Shown here: piece by piece, positions 1-9,621 of the stretch
Position numbering within the stretch: position 1 is the first letter of the stretch
Layout of the letters: every line of letters starts with the position of its first letter
Assembly: GCA_000818945.1 (NCBI GenBank)
Contig: KN805384.1
Location: forward strand, 280,265 to 344,264
Direction: 5' to 3'
DNA from: Schizochytrium sp. CCTCC M209059
Taxonomy: Eukaryota; Sar; Bigyra; Thraustochytrida; Thraustochytriidae
Length of the DNA stretch: 64,000 nt
Notes under the pieces: model-generated
The model's input: the letters and a program-made list of their open reading frames with translations, nothing else
Told to the model about the DNA's origin: nothing
Databases searched by the model: none
Program-made: the position numbers and the translations under genes

Positions 1-1338
1 GGTTTTCTGGCTCGTGCAGAGAGATGGTGCGACCAGTTCTTTTCAGGTCACACTTGGAAAATGTCTTTCAAGTTTGCCTTGGGCACGACTTGCCTCGTGT
101 TGCCGGGCTTCCTCACCGCGTCGCACTCTGCATACACGTCCATCCAGCTTCTCAACGCTAACGTCTCCTTCCAATTTATCCTTTTCAAGACACAGACGGG
201 ACTGGTAATTGAGCGAACACTGCATCGCATCAGTGGCATCGCTATCGGCGCAATCGCCATTGGCATCGGCTGGGAGCTTGCTTGTATTGGCGGTTGCTCG
301 GCCGACTACTATCAATGGATTCTGTTCGCAATGGAGCTCGTTACCATTGGTGCATATCTGTGGTTTCGCAGCCTCGTTCCGGCCCATGGATACATTGGCT
401 TTGCCGCCTCGCGCACGGTGGTTAGTCTAGCCATGCTTTCGACCGCGCAAGTGGAGGCCGATCACACTTATGCATGGGCGCAGGCTGGCTTTGTGGTGGC
501 ATCGTCTGCTCTCGGCGGCGCCGGGGCACTGGTTCTTGCTTTTTTCCTGTGGCCCACAAGCGGGCGCTTCTTCATTCGCCGCACGCTGTCGCAGACCTAC
601 CACGACTTTGTGGTGCATTTCGAGCAGGTACTGCTGGCGCGCTACGAGCGACCGGATCTTATGAATCGCGAGCTTACCAAAGTGATTGCCCTGGAGCACA
701 TCATCGCGCACGATCTCTTTGTAAATATGATGCCCAAGCTCCGTTCTGCGCAGCTGGAAAGCATGCAGCGAATCAACTTTGACGCCCCGCACGAGCTTTA
801 CGTGCGCGCAGTCGACAGCACACGCCTCATTTGGCACTCGCTGTGGAAGTTGCATCACCTGGGCGGCATCCGAATCTTTTTGCGCGACAAAGCTGGCCAC
901 CCTGCGGTGGCCATGCGCCCAGCCACTGCGCGTTCCTTCTTTGCGGTCAATCGCTGGCTCACGTCAGCATTTGCGACGGCTGCTGCGCAGCTCGGCTCTT
1001 CGCAGCGCGAGTCGCTCCCCGTTCTTCGTCCGCTTGCTGCATCTCCGGAACTGCTCAACGAGATGGTCCAGGACTTTTTGAGTCAAGCCTTCGCAGACGA
1101 CCTTCTCATGGATCAGATTCTCGATTCGGGGGACCTCTCGCTTCTCGCCAATCTTCCCTTTTTGGCGGACAGTCTGCTCCAGATTTCGTTCGCGCTGGAC
1201 GACCTCTTCACGCTCATGGAGGCTGTTGTTCCTGTCCCCGAGTACGCCGATCGTCTCCGCAAGGCTGAGCAAAGATCCTTTGACCTTTACGCGCGCGAGC
1301 TTGACGGGACGAGCTCCGCCACGCTCATGCCCATCTAG
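1..1338 (+). CDS. FUSC/ArAE-like membrane protein, copy 1 (5'-truncated by window edge)
   Basis: C-terminal 445 residues of a large membrane protein whose frame is open to base 1, so the gene starts outside the window; the ATG at 61 lies inside the homologous region and is not the start. It carries the second hydrophobic block (about residues 20-190), with the family motif WELACIGGC and the block-ending WPTSGRFFIR, followed by the conserved cytosolic domain (INFDAPHELY, SLWKLHHLGG, NRWLTSAF, PVLRPLAASP). By family knowledge, FUSC/ArAE proteins are membrane exporters or channels related to bacterial AaeB, plant ALMT and fungal BRE4/DUF2421 proteins; the substrate here is unknown. It is the first of five tandem copies, and its C-terminus (EYADRLRKAEQRSFDLY) is closest to copy 5. 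AATAAA signals follow at 1396 and 1400. Confidence 0.85.
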   Translation, partial: GFLARAERWCDQFFSGHTWKMSFKFALGTTCLVLPGFLTASHSAYTSIQLLNANVSFQFILFKTQTGLVIERTLHRISGIAIGAIAIGIGWELACIGGCSADYYQWILFAMELVTIGAYLWFRSLVPAHGYIGFAASRTVVSLAMLSTAQVEADHTYAWAQAGFVVASSALGGAGALVLAFFLWPTSGRFFIRRTLSQTYHDFVVHFEQVLLARYERPDLMNRELTKVIALEHIIAHDLFVNMMPKLRSAQLESMQRINFDAPHELYVRAVDSTRLIWHSLWKLHHLGGIRIFLRDKAGHPAVAMRPATARSFFAVNRWLTSAFATAAAQLGSSQRESLPVLRPLAASPELLNEMVQDFLSQAFADDLLMDQILDSGDLSLLANLPFLADSLLQISFALDDLFTLMEAVVPVPEYADRLRKAEQRSFDLYARELDGTSSATLMPI

Positions 1339-1404
1339 ATCGAGACTAGATTGTCCCAATTGTAGGCCCTGTGATTGATTCGCTGTCGATGAATGAATAA
1401 ATAA

Positions 1405-1405
<1 letters not shown>

Positions 1406-1438
<33 letters not shown>
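1406..1438. repeat. TAGA microsatellite
   Basis: About eight uninterrupted TAGA units in the 3' flank of FUSC copy 1, just after two AATAAA motifs. Confidence 0.95.
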
Positions 1439-1439
<1 letters not shown>

Positions 1440-1802
1440 CGTACGTAGATAGACCGATGAACGACAAAACTTCGTTCGCCACAAGGTGTCACCGCTTCCA
1501 CTACCTCCTTCCCCTTCCGCAACCAAATGAGCTCGCCGGGACGAGGCTGTGAGGACTGGCTGGCTGACTGGCTGGCTTGCTAAAATGTGAGGACCATGGC
1601 GGGTGCTGGTGCCCGCTCGGCCTATGACGCTCTCTGCAAGGTGTGCCAAGCCCGCATAATTTTTTTCCGTCACCTTGAGATCTAGGCCTAGCGAGCTAGC
1701 TAGCTACTATAGCTAGCCATTCATCCTATCTCCGCTGCCAGAGCTAGCTAGCCCCTCGTCCTGGTCCTCGTCCTCGTCCTCGTCCTCACTGTCCCAGCCA
1801 GG

Positions 1803-1841
1803 CCGGAGCCTCTTGCCGGAGCCTCTTGCCGGAGCCTCTTG
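1803..1841. repeat. Three perfect tandem copies of a 13-mer
   Basis: The unit CCGGAGCCTCTTG occurs at 1803-1815, 1816-1828 and 1829-1841 with no mismatch, about 160 bp before the FUSC copy 2 start. A leader or promoter position is likely. Confidence 0.95.
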
Positions 1842-2000
1842 CCGGGCTGTCCAAGGTGGCCCGGGTCATTCATTCACTGTCACTCATTCTCATTCATTCT
1901 CATTCAGTCATCCACCGAGTGCCATTCAGTGAGGTCTGCTGAGGCTCTCTCTCGGGCCGCAGAACCACAACAACGCTCAAGTTGTTGCCGAGAGCAGAGC

Positions 2001-5000
2001 ATGACGAGCAACGCGGCCGGCGCGGCCTTCGGGGAGTGGGCGCAGGAGCGCGAGCAGGAGAGCCAGCAGTCGGAGCTGGAGAATGCCAACGCGCGCGAGG
2101 AGGAGGAGGTGACCCGGTTCGAGGACACCATCGCACACGACCTGGAGAAAAATGTAGAGGACTATGCGCTCCAGTACATGCGCGACATCTCCGGCTTTAA
2201 AAGCTCCCTCGAGCAGGCGTATCCGCGAAGAGCGGCGGAGCAGCAGCAACAGCAGCCGCAGGAGAGCGACTCCAAGGTGTCGAGCGATCCTGAGCAAGGG
2301 GCTCCGATACGCGGGGATACCACGACGGACAAGAAACTGTCTCTGTATGAGCGAGCGACGGCGTGGTCGCACAAGCTTAATCCCACCAACAAAAATCTCA
2401 TCCGCCACGCGATCGTCACGGTAGCGGGCATTCTGATGCCTTATTTCCCCCTATTTCGCCAATACGCAGGGAGCTTGACAAACCTCATTCCCGTGTACGC
2501 CTTGATTTTGACACTGAGACCTTTGCAAAACACATGCGTTGGGAGCGAGATCCACCACGTCCTCGTCTTCATCTGTATGTGGCCTTTTGTTTACGCGTAT
2601 GCAGTCTTCATGGTCGTCGTGACCGCAGACAATCTCGGAGGCTACCTTGTTTTTCAAGGCCTCGGCATCCTCGTCCTCGTCTTTACCGTGTGGACGCATC
2701 CAGCAAGTCTTCCAGCAATTGTGGTGCAAATGATTAACTTTTCTATCGTCGTCGTGTCAATTTACGCAGCAAATAACTTTGCCTCCTATGATGACCCCTT
2801 TGGGCAGTCAATCACGATTCTCAACAATGCCACTTTTGCGATGTCCATGCCATTCGCCCTTCACCTCTTTGGAGCGCTTCTCATCTTTCCCTGGTTGGGC
2901 ACTACGCAAATGCAAAAGGCCCTGGGGACACGCTTTGACGCATACGCATCGTTGCTGCGCCGCATCCGGCCCGTTTACGACCGCATCGCCGTCTATACGC
3001 TAGATCCTCTCGATGACTCCAAGTATGATCACAGCTGCGTCGACGTCGACACGTTGAAGTCACTTTGCGAGGCCCGAGCCCAAGAAGTCAACTCCATCCC
3101 ATTAACGCAACGCTGGCTTGAAGCCACACTTGTCGAGACCCGATACCTTTTTAATGGAGAAGGCCTGAGATACCTCGACCGCTACAAAATCAGCTTAAAG
3201 GTGTCGCGGATCGCTCGTTCTGCCGCCACAGATATTCTCGGGGTCAGGGACAAGGACTATGAAAACCTCGTCAATGATTTGCACCTCGAAAAGGATCTCC
3301 TTCGAAAACAGGCAGGATTGCTCGATCTCACGCTCGACGAAACGGAACAAAAGCAGCGCAAAGCTGAACTCACGCGCGTCCCCGTTCTCATGACTGAGAT
3401 CAGCTTGCTACTGGAGCTTGGTGCCCACAGATTGTCCAAGATTGCCAAAGGACGGCCTCTTCATTTGAGCCCCGAAAACATTCGCGAAGTTGATCTGCTC
3501 GACAAGGAAGTGCGCATGCTCGAGCGCCTCGCCGACGAACTTGAGGGTCTTGCACTATCATGGACGAAACGGTACATCAAAATGCATGCCGCCATTGCAT
3601 ACGATCACGACGCGACCATCGTGACTGCGTTCTTCCGTCGCATCAAGGTCATCAACTATGCGCAGGTCCTCTTGAAATTGGTAAAGCTCCACAAGGAGAC
3701 GCTTCTTACCTTGCAGCACGAGATTCACCCACACCCCGGCGACTGGGTTCGGGAGTGGAAGCTCACGTTTCCTTTTGTCGATCAGCTGCTCTCGACTGCG
3801 TATGCAGCTGCACGCTCTGCGCTCTATGTTCCAACAGAAGGTTGGCTGGGCCGCATTGAAGAGCGCGCTGGATCCTTTTTCTCTGAATCGCGCTTCAAAG
3901 GCGCGCTCAAGTATGCAGTGGGCGTGACGCTTCTGTCTGTGCCCGGCATGGTAGCTTCCTCATACTCGGTGTACTCCACGGTCCAGCTTGTGAATGCCAT
4001 TTTCACATTTCAAGTGGTGCTTATGAAGTCGCAGGAAGGCCTTATTCTAGAGCGGTCGGTGCAACGTGTGGCTGGTATTGCTATGGGCATTATAGTCGCA
4101 GGTATTGCGTGGGAACTCGCGTGCATCGGAGGCTGCACGGCAGACTACCACGAGTGGGTGTTTTTCGCCTTTGAAATTGCAATCCTGGCGCTGTACCTTT
4201 ATACCAAGACAGTCAAGCCGGCCAAGGCGTACATTGTTTATGCGACGCTGCGGACCCTGGCGAGTATGCTGGTTAGTTATCTCACGTCGTCGGAGCCAAC
4301 CGCGCGGAAACTGTGGATCCAGGGTGGCTTCGTCTTTGCGTCTTCGCTCATTGGCGCAGTGGGTGCTCTCTTTCTTGCCCTCTTTATTTGGCCAGTGAGT
4401 GGACGATTTCTCATTCGCGAGACGCTCGCGCAAACGTATCATGACTTTATTCTGCTCTTTGAGCAAGTGCTTACGGAGCGCTTTCGCGACCCGGGCATGA
4501 CGGAATGCGATTCGCCCAAGGTGAACGCTTTCGAGGACCAGATTGCGAGCACCTTGTACGTCGACATGGCACTCAAGCTGCGCTCTGCCGAGCTTGAGTC
4601 CAAGCAGCAGATTCGCTTCGATGCCCCGCATGAGGACTACGTCAAGGCTGTGGAGAGCACGCGGCGAATTTGGCATGCACTGTGGAAACTCCACCATCTC
4701 GGTGGTGTTCGTGTCTACATGCGGGACCGAAAGGGCAATTCGGTGGCGAGCATGTCGGCGAGTACGGCGCGGGGATTCTTTGCGGCCAATCGCTGGCTCA
4801 CCTCGGCGTTCACGGCGATATCGGCGCGTCTCGCGTCACAGCGACGCGACTCGCTGCCTGTTCTCCGGCCTCTTGCAGCATCCCCGCGGCTGCTCAACGA
4901 GATGGTGCACCAGCTTTTAGCGCAGGCGTACCACGATCAGACTTTTCTCGACTTTGTGCTCGCAAGCAACGACCTCTCGCTCCTCATCAATCTCCCGCTT

Positions 5001-5162
5001 CTCGCGCAGAACCTCATTATCATCTCTGACTCGCTTGACGTCGTCTACAACTTCATGGAGCACTTCTTGAAGAAGCCCGCGTACGGGGACGAGTTGCGGC
5101 GCGCGGAGGAGGTCAGCTACAACCTCTTTTCGCATTCTGCGCCCGACGTCGCCGTCATGTGA
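2001..5162 (+). CDS. FUSC/ArAE-like two-block membrane protein, copy 2
   Basis: A 1,053-aa protein, complete. The start at 2001 (MTSNAAGAAF) opens an acidic helical N-terminus that aligns in style with the other copies; the 54 codons upstream are Ser/His-rich leader. First hydrophobic block about residues 133-300, ending IFPWLG, followed by RPVYDRIAVYTLDP, which is shared by all full copies. A cytosolic helical segment about 310-630 contains LLLELGAHRLSKIA. Second hydrophobic block about 633-806 (WELACIGGC, WPVSGRFLIR), then the conserved cytosolic domain (RFDAPHEDY, LWKLHHLGG, NRWLTSAF, PVLRPLAASP). The layout matches fungal BRE4/DUF2421-type FUSC proteins of about 1,000 aa. Organic-anion or aromatic-compound transport is a family-level inference only. 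It lies head to tail with copies 1 and 3. Confidence 0.88.
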   Translation: MTSNAAGAAFGEWAQEREQESQQSELENANAREEEEVTRFEDTIAHDLEKNVEDYALQYMRDISGFKSSLEQAYPRRAAEQQQQQPQESDSKVSSDPEQGAPIRGDTTTDKKLSLYERATAWSHKLNPTNKNLIRHAIVTVAGILMPYFPLFRQYAGSLTNLIPVYALILTLRPLQNTCVGSEIHHVLVFICMWPFVYAYAVFMVVVTADNLGGYLVFQGLGILVLVFTVWTHPASLPAIVVQMINFSIVVVSIYAANNFASYDDPFGQSITILNNATFAMSMPFALHLFGALLIFPWLGTTQMQKALGTRFDAYASLLRRIRPVYDRIAVYTLDPLDDSKYDHSCVDVDTLKSLCEARAQEVNSIPLTQRWLEATLVETRYLFNGEGLRYLDRYKISLKVSRIARSAATDILGVRDKDYENLVNDLHLEKDLLRKQAGLLDLTLDETEQKQRKAELTRVPVLMTEISLLLELGAHRLSKIAKGRPLHLSPENIREVDLLDKEVRMLERLADELEGLALSWTKRYIKMHAAIAYDHDATIVTAFFRRIKVINYAQVLLKLVKLHKETLLTLQHEIHPHPGDWVREWKLTFPFVDQLLSTAYAAARSALYVPTEGWLGRIEERAGSFFSESRFKGALKYAVGVTLLSVPGMVASSYSVYSTVQLVNAIFTFQVVLMKSQEGLILERSVQRVAGIAMGIIVAGIAWELACIGGCTADYHEWVFFAFEIAILALYLYTKTVKPAKAYIVYATLRTLASMLVSYLTSSEPTARKLWIQGGFVFASSLIGAVGALFLALFIWPVSGRFLIRETLAQTYHDFILLFEQVLTERFRDPGMTECDSPKVNAFEDQIASTLYVDMALKLRSAELESKQQIRFDAPHEDYVKAVESTRRIWHALWKLHHLGGVRVYMRDRKGNSVASMSASTARGFFAANRWLTSAFTAISARLASQRRDSLPVLRPLAASPRLLNEMVHQLLAQAYHDQTFLDFVLASNDLSLLINLPLLAQNLIIISDSLDVVYNFMEHFLKKPAYGDELRRAEEVSYNLFSHSAPDVAVM

Positions 5163-5768
5163 TGACGAAGAAACTTGCTTTCTTCTGCCCATGCAACAAG
5201 TCTTTGCGCGGGTCTACGCCATAGCTACCATACTACCTAACACCGCACTTGCAGGGCTCCTCTCCTCTCCTCTCGTCTCGTCACGTCTGGTCTAATTTCG
5301 TCCCATTGTAGTTGCTTGTTAATTATTATTCTCCTATTTGCATCTCTCTCGTCTGTCCTGCTCTGTTCAACCTCGCAAAGAAGTATAGGCGCAGTTCAGC
5401 TTGTGTGCGCGCGTGCGCGCGTGCTCTTTCTCTGCGCCATCATCGACCGACGCGGCCAAACTATTTCTAGACGCGCGACTGACTCCTGGCTGGCCAGCCA
5501 GAGCTCGCTCGCGGCACTTGGCTATCCATCCATCCTCCTCCGTGGAAGACAATCAATCGCGAGGTCGCAGTCGCTGCCGGCGGCAAAGGCCAAGGCACAT
5601 ATACGTAGTACTACTGTCCCCCTTCCCGCTATCCGCCGGATCTGGCGCGAGTTTCCGCCCGCAGCTGGACCACGGCGGCACGTCGATCATCATCTCTCGC
5701 ATCCATCGCGTGCATCGCTTCCATCGCATCCACCGCGCCCATCGATCTCGCGCCGAGTGGGCGGCCTC

Positions 5769-5795
5769 GCATCGCATCGCATCGCATCGCATCGC
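5769..5795. repeat. GCATC pentanucleotide array
   Basis: About five GCATC units in the spacer before FUSC copy 3. A related GCATAYC array lies before copy 5. Confidence 0.9.
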
Positions 5796-6190
5796 GCGGC
5801 GCGCACGAAGGCCGCGGGTCCTCCGTCGCTGTTGCGTCTCGCGGCGGATAGATCACCCGGAGCGCGACAAAAAAACTGCGGTGCGGGGGAAGGAGGCCGA
5901 GGAGAACGAGAACGGGAACGAGCCTTGGAACGCGAGGCAGAATTCGCATCATGGATGATCATGATGAATGAATGATCGTGGCGATGGGGGAGATGGAGGT
6001 CAAGGCTTGAGAAGGCGTCGCCGCGGGAAGAGTACTCGGGGAGAGGTAACAAATAGCAGGGGAGGCAAGCAACGTGGTTGAAGAAGCAACGCAAACACGA
6101 AACGCCTCGACGGCCTGACCGCGCGACAGACCGCGGGCGCCGGCCAGCAAGCGCTCGGGCGAGCCAGCCTTTGGCCCGAGTCCGCGCGCG

Positions 6191-6232
<42 letters not shown>
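6191..6232 (+). repeat. GCAA tetranucleotide array in FUSC copy 3 leader
   Basis: About 10.5 units of GCAA, 157 bp before the ATG of copy 3. The same unit sits directly before the ATG of copy 4 (11158-11187) and of the SH3-LIM gene (47781-47794). Confidence 0.95.
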
Positions 6233-6388
6233 TCCTCGAGCGGTTCGTGCGTCGCGGCGGCGGCGGGGGACCGCTCGCTCGTTCGTTTGACCTGATCTGA
6301 TCTGATTCCATCGCGCGCTCGCTCGTCGGGTGCGTTGGGGAGCTTGCACGCGTCGCCGAGGAAGGGGAGAGCCCTCGGCAAGGCCGCC

Positions 6389-9300
6389 ATGGCGGACGGC
6401 AGAGAGCAGATCCTCTCGGAGTGGGAGGAGGAGGGCCAACGCAGACTCGAAGAGTCCGCGCTCGAAGTGGCCGGCGACGAGGAACGCGCGCAGCTCTTGG
6501 ATGTGAAACAGCACGAAGACAGCGACAAGTGGCTCGACCATGTCGACGCATACGCGCGTCAATGCCTCCTGGAAATGGCGGCACCCTTGACAGGTCCCGG
6601 ATCGCCGGGTGTCGATCTCGAGAAAGGTGTCGGTACCGGTGATGTTGCTGATGCTGATTCTGATTCTGGTGCTGACCCGGCTCGCAAGGCGACTGAATCG
6701 CCCAACTCTTCGCAGAGCGAACGTCTCAAGGTGCAGCAAGGGAAAAAGGGCGTAAGCAGTGCGGCCCGCCTCTGCGTGTTCCGATTAACTCTCTCTCAAA
6801 AACTTATGATTCGGAATGCAATCATTGCTTCGATCGCATTGCTGCTACCCTTTTTTGAAAGCGTCCAGACCACCTCGTACAACACATCTTTGCTCATTCC
6901 TATTCTCACGCTCATTCTCATGCTGCGACCTGCACATCTCACTGCCTGGGGACACGAGTTGCACCAACTCATCATCGTCATTGGTATTTGGCCATTTTAC
7001 GTTGTGTGGTCTCTGGTCATCCTCGCTGCCTCCCCGCACAATCTCATTGGGTTCCTGATCCTGCTCGCACTCGGCGTGCTTGTCGCCTTCCTCATCGGAA
7101 TGACGTATCCGTCGATTCTCATGACGACCATTGGTCCCACCATCATGTTCTCGATCATTCACATGAGCCTCTGGCAGATTTACAACTTTTACGATTACGA
7201 GGACCCGTTTAAACAGGCTTTAATTGCACTGGGAGGAGCTACGTTTGGCATGTACGCTGCCTTTGTTTTGCATTGGCTCGGATCCGTTCTCATTTTCCCC
7301 TGGAGTGCCATCACCGAGGCGCGGCAGGCTCTCCGCAACCGCTACGCCGCGTATGCGACAATGCTGCGGCGGCTGCGACCCGTGTACGATCGGATCGCCG
7401 TTCACACCCTTGACCCATCGGCGGACATCGGGCGGACTTTTGTCAGCAAAGAGCTCATTGACGACCTTGCGGACGCGCGAGAGATGGAAGTTTCGTCAAT
7501 TGTGGTTTCGCAGCGCAGCGTTGGCTCTGCGCTACTCGAAACGAGATTCTTGGGCAAGGGCGATGGTCTCAAGTACCTGCGCCGCTACCAGGACACGCTG
7601 AATCTGACGCGGAATGCGAGGTTCCCGGCAGGTGAAATCGTCAGTCGTCAGGAGGATTTTCTCGGCCCTGCCGAGTCTGAGAGCGGGCTCGGAAAGTTCA
7701 TGGAGCAGAAGGATGGGTTTATGCAGCAAGATCTTGCGCAAGAGGCCGCCCTAGCGCAGGACGCGGAGGCGCAGAGGAAGCTTGATGCTGCTCGTGAGCG
7801 TATTCCCATGCTTATCACCAAGCTGAACCTCCTCTTGGAATTGGGCGCACATCGTATGGCCCAGCTGGCTGGATCGAGATCCTCTGACAGGTCTGAAGAT
7901 GCGATGCGCTCGAAGATGCTTCATTTCTTGGCGCGGGAGCAAGCGGTCATGGAGAAGCTGGGTGAGGAGCTCGAAGAGCTTGCAGTCTCTTGGATGGAGC
8001 TGTACCTTCGTGCGCACGCTGCTGATGCGTTCAAAGACACGATTCACATGACATTTCTGAAGCGGACGCGTCTCATCAGCTATGTACTGGTTCTGCTCAA
8101 GCTTGTCCGCGAGCAAAAGCAGGTTGTCGCTGGGTTTGAAAAGGAAAAAGCCGCGGACCCGTGCGCCGCCAAGCGCGAATGGATCATGAGCTTTCCCGTG
8201 AACGACGCGATCATGCCAACCTTGCACTCTTCGAGCCAGGAGGAAATGTACACGCCAATCGAATCACGCAGAGCGCGCTGGGAGCAGAAGCTCTTGCGTC
8301 TTTTTGGAAGCACTTCGTGGAAAATGGCCATCAAATTCGCCTTTGGTACGACGTTGCTGGTTTTGCCGGCCATGATTGATCCCTTTTACCAGACATTTTC
8401 AATGATCCAGCTGCTCAACGGTGTTTTCACATTTCAGGTGGTCATCTTTTGGTCGCAGACGGGCCTCGTACTGGAGCGTGTGGGCTACCGCATGGTTGGC
8501 ATCACTATCGGAGGCATTGCCCTCAGTGTTGCCTGGGAGCTGGCTTGCATTAACGGATGCACAGACGACAATCGAAAGTGGATTCTGTATGCTGCCGAGG
8601 TGGCCTGTCTCTTTGTGTACATTTGGTTCAAGGCCAGGTGGCCCACCAAGGGCTACCTCGGGTTTTCCGCGATGCGTACTCTGGCGAGCATGTCCACGGC
8701 CTTTGTGACTACGTCGGACCCAGCGACGGTAGATATTTGGCTCCGGACGGGGTATGTTCTTGCCTCGTCTCTGATCGGCGCGCTCGGGGCCCTTTTCCTC
8801 ACTGTTGCGATTTGGCCCACGAGCGGGCGCTACAATCTTCGCGAAGCGATCGCGCGGTCGTATCACGATTTTGTACTCATTACAGAGTCTGTGCTCACGG
8901 ACCGCTTCGAGACGCCCGATGTGATGGACACCATGTCGCCCCAGGTATCGGCATTTGAGCACAAGCTGGCGCGGAGACTGTATCTCGAGACGGGCGTGAT
9001 GATACGCTCGGCGCAGTTGGAGACCATGCAACGAATCAATTTTGATGCGTCCTTTGAACTTTATGTTCAGGCTGTCAAGGCCTCGCAAGACATTTGGCAG
9101 TCGCTGTGGAAGCTCAATCACCTCGGAGGTCTGCATGTGTACAAAAAGGGAGAGAACGGCGAACCTATGCGGACGATGCACCCGCACACGGCTCGCATTT
9201 TCCTTGCAGCGAATCGCTGGCTCACGACTTCCTTTGCTGCCGTCGCCTCGCAGCTCAACAGCAAGCATCGGGACTCCACGCCGGTGTTGCGCCCGCTCGC

Positions 9301-9565
9301 GGCTTCGCCGCAGCTTTTGGTCGAAATTATGCACGAGTTTGTGGGCCGCGCCTACCGGGACGAGGTGCTTCTCGAGTACGTTGTGTCTTCTCGCGACCTG
9401 GCGCTCATGCTCAACCTGCCACTTCTCATGGACAGTCTTTACGATATTTCGATCTCCCTCGACAAGCTTTACACCTTTATGGAGACCTATCTGCGCAAGC
9501 CCGTCTATGCGGACCGCCTCCGAGATGCTGAGCGTATTTCCCTCGATCTCTACAAGGTTGTATAA
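6389..9565 (+). CDS. FUSC/ArAE-like two-block membrane protein, copy 3
   Basis: A 1,058-aa protein. The ATG at 6389 sits in GCCGCCATGG, a textbook strong eukaryotic context, and begins an N-terminus nearly collinear with copy 4; the shared stretch EERAQLLDVKQHED makes these two the closest pair in the array. First hydrophobic block about residues 138-307, then RPVYDRIAVHTLDP, then a cytosolic helical region with LLLELGAHRMAQLA. Second block about 644-814, with WELACINGC and WPTSGRYNLREAIARSYHDF. The C-terminal cytosolic domain carries INFDASFELY, SLWKLNHLGG, NRWLTTSF and PVLRPLAASP, and the end RLRDAERISLDLYKVV. AATAAA at 9616 is a likely polyadenylation signal. Transport substrate unknown. 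Confidence 0.88.
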   Translation: MADGREQILSEWEEEGQRRLEESALEVAGDEERAQLLDVKQHEDSDKWLDHVDAYARQCLLEMAAPLTGPGSPGVDLEKGVGTGDVADADSDSGADPARKATESPNSSQSERLKVQQGKKGVSSAARLCVFRLTLSQKLMIRNAIIASIALLLPFFESVQTTSYNTSLLIPILTLILMLRPAHLTAWGHELHQLIIVIGIWPFYVVWSLVILAASPHNLIGFLILLALGVLVAFLIGMTYPSILMTTIGPTIMFSIIHMSLWQIYNFYDYEDPFKQALIALGGATFGMYAAFVLHWLGSVLIFPWSAITEARQALRNRYAAYATMLRRLRPVYDRIAVHTLDPSADIGRTFVSKELIDDLADAREMEVSSIVVSQRSVGSALLETRFLGKGDGLKYLRRYQDTLNLTRNARFPAGEIVSRQEDFLGPAESESGLGKFMEQKDGFMQQDLAQEAALAQDAEAQRKLDAARERIPMLITKLNLLLELGAHRMAQLAGSRSSDRSEDAMRSKMLHFLAREQAVMEKLGEELEELAVSWMELYLRAHAADAFKDTIHMTFLKRTRLISYVLVLLKLVREQKQVVAGFEKEKAADPCAAKREWIMSFPVNDAIMPTLHSSSQEEMYTPIESRRARWEQKLLRLFGSTSWKMAIKFAFGTTLLVLPAMIDPFYQTFSMIQLLNGVFTFQVVIFWSQTGLVLERVGYRMVGITIGGIALSVAWELACINGCTDDNRKWILYAAEVACLFVYIWFKARWPTKGYLGFSAMRTLASMSTAFVTTSDPATVDIWLRTGYVLASSLIGALGALFLTVAIWPTSGRYNLREAIARSYHDFVLITESVLTDRFETPDVMDTMSPQVSAFEHKLARRLYLETGVMIRSAQLETMQRINFDASFELYVQAVKASQDIWQSLWKLNHLGGLHVYKKGENGEPMRTMHPHTARIFLAANRWLTTSFAAVASQLNSKHRDSTPVLRPLAASPQLLVEIMHEFVGRAYRDEVLLEYVVSSRDLALMLNLPLLMDSLYDISISLDKLYTFMETYLRKPVYADRLRDAERISLDLYKVV

Positions 9566-9615
9566 TGAATAACTTCTTTTCGTGGCGTGTTTTTTTTTTT
9601 TTCGTTTTGTCAATG

Positions 9616-9621
9616 AATAAA
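9616..9621 (+). terminator. AATAAA polyadenylation-type signal, FUSC copy 3
   Basis: AATAAA 51 bp after the stop codon, downstream of a run of T. Assigned by motif and position only. Confidence 0.5.

Larger units (their letters stand above)
1339..2000. other. Intergenic spacer between FUSC copies 1 and 2, repeat-rich
   Basis: No gene seen. It holds polyadenylation-type AATAAA motifs (1396, 1400), a TAGA microsatellite (1406-1438), clustered GCTAGC palindromes (about 1690-1755), a TCGTCC-type hexanucleotide run (about 1756-1789), and three perfect copies of the 13-mer CCGGAGCCTCTTG (1803-1841). A TCATTC-rich stretch precedes the next start. The open frame continues upstream of 2001 to 1839, but the protein-like acidic N-terminus begins at 2001. 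Confidence 0.7.
5163..6388. other. Spacer and probable leader upstream of FUSC copy 3
   Basis: No convincing gene. It contains an alternating purine-pyrimidine GCGCGCGTGCGCGCG stretch near 5404-5426, a GCATC pentamer array (5769-5795), and a long GCAA tetranucleotide array (6191-6232). Open frames here on both strands are Arg/Ser/Pro-rich products of the GC bias and repeats, without domain-like sequence. Confidence 0.65.

Noticed and set aside
5316..5975. Open frames of 185-219 codons before FUSC copy 3
   Set aside because: They read through GCATC repeats and give His/Arg/Ser-rich products; more likely leader and spacer.
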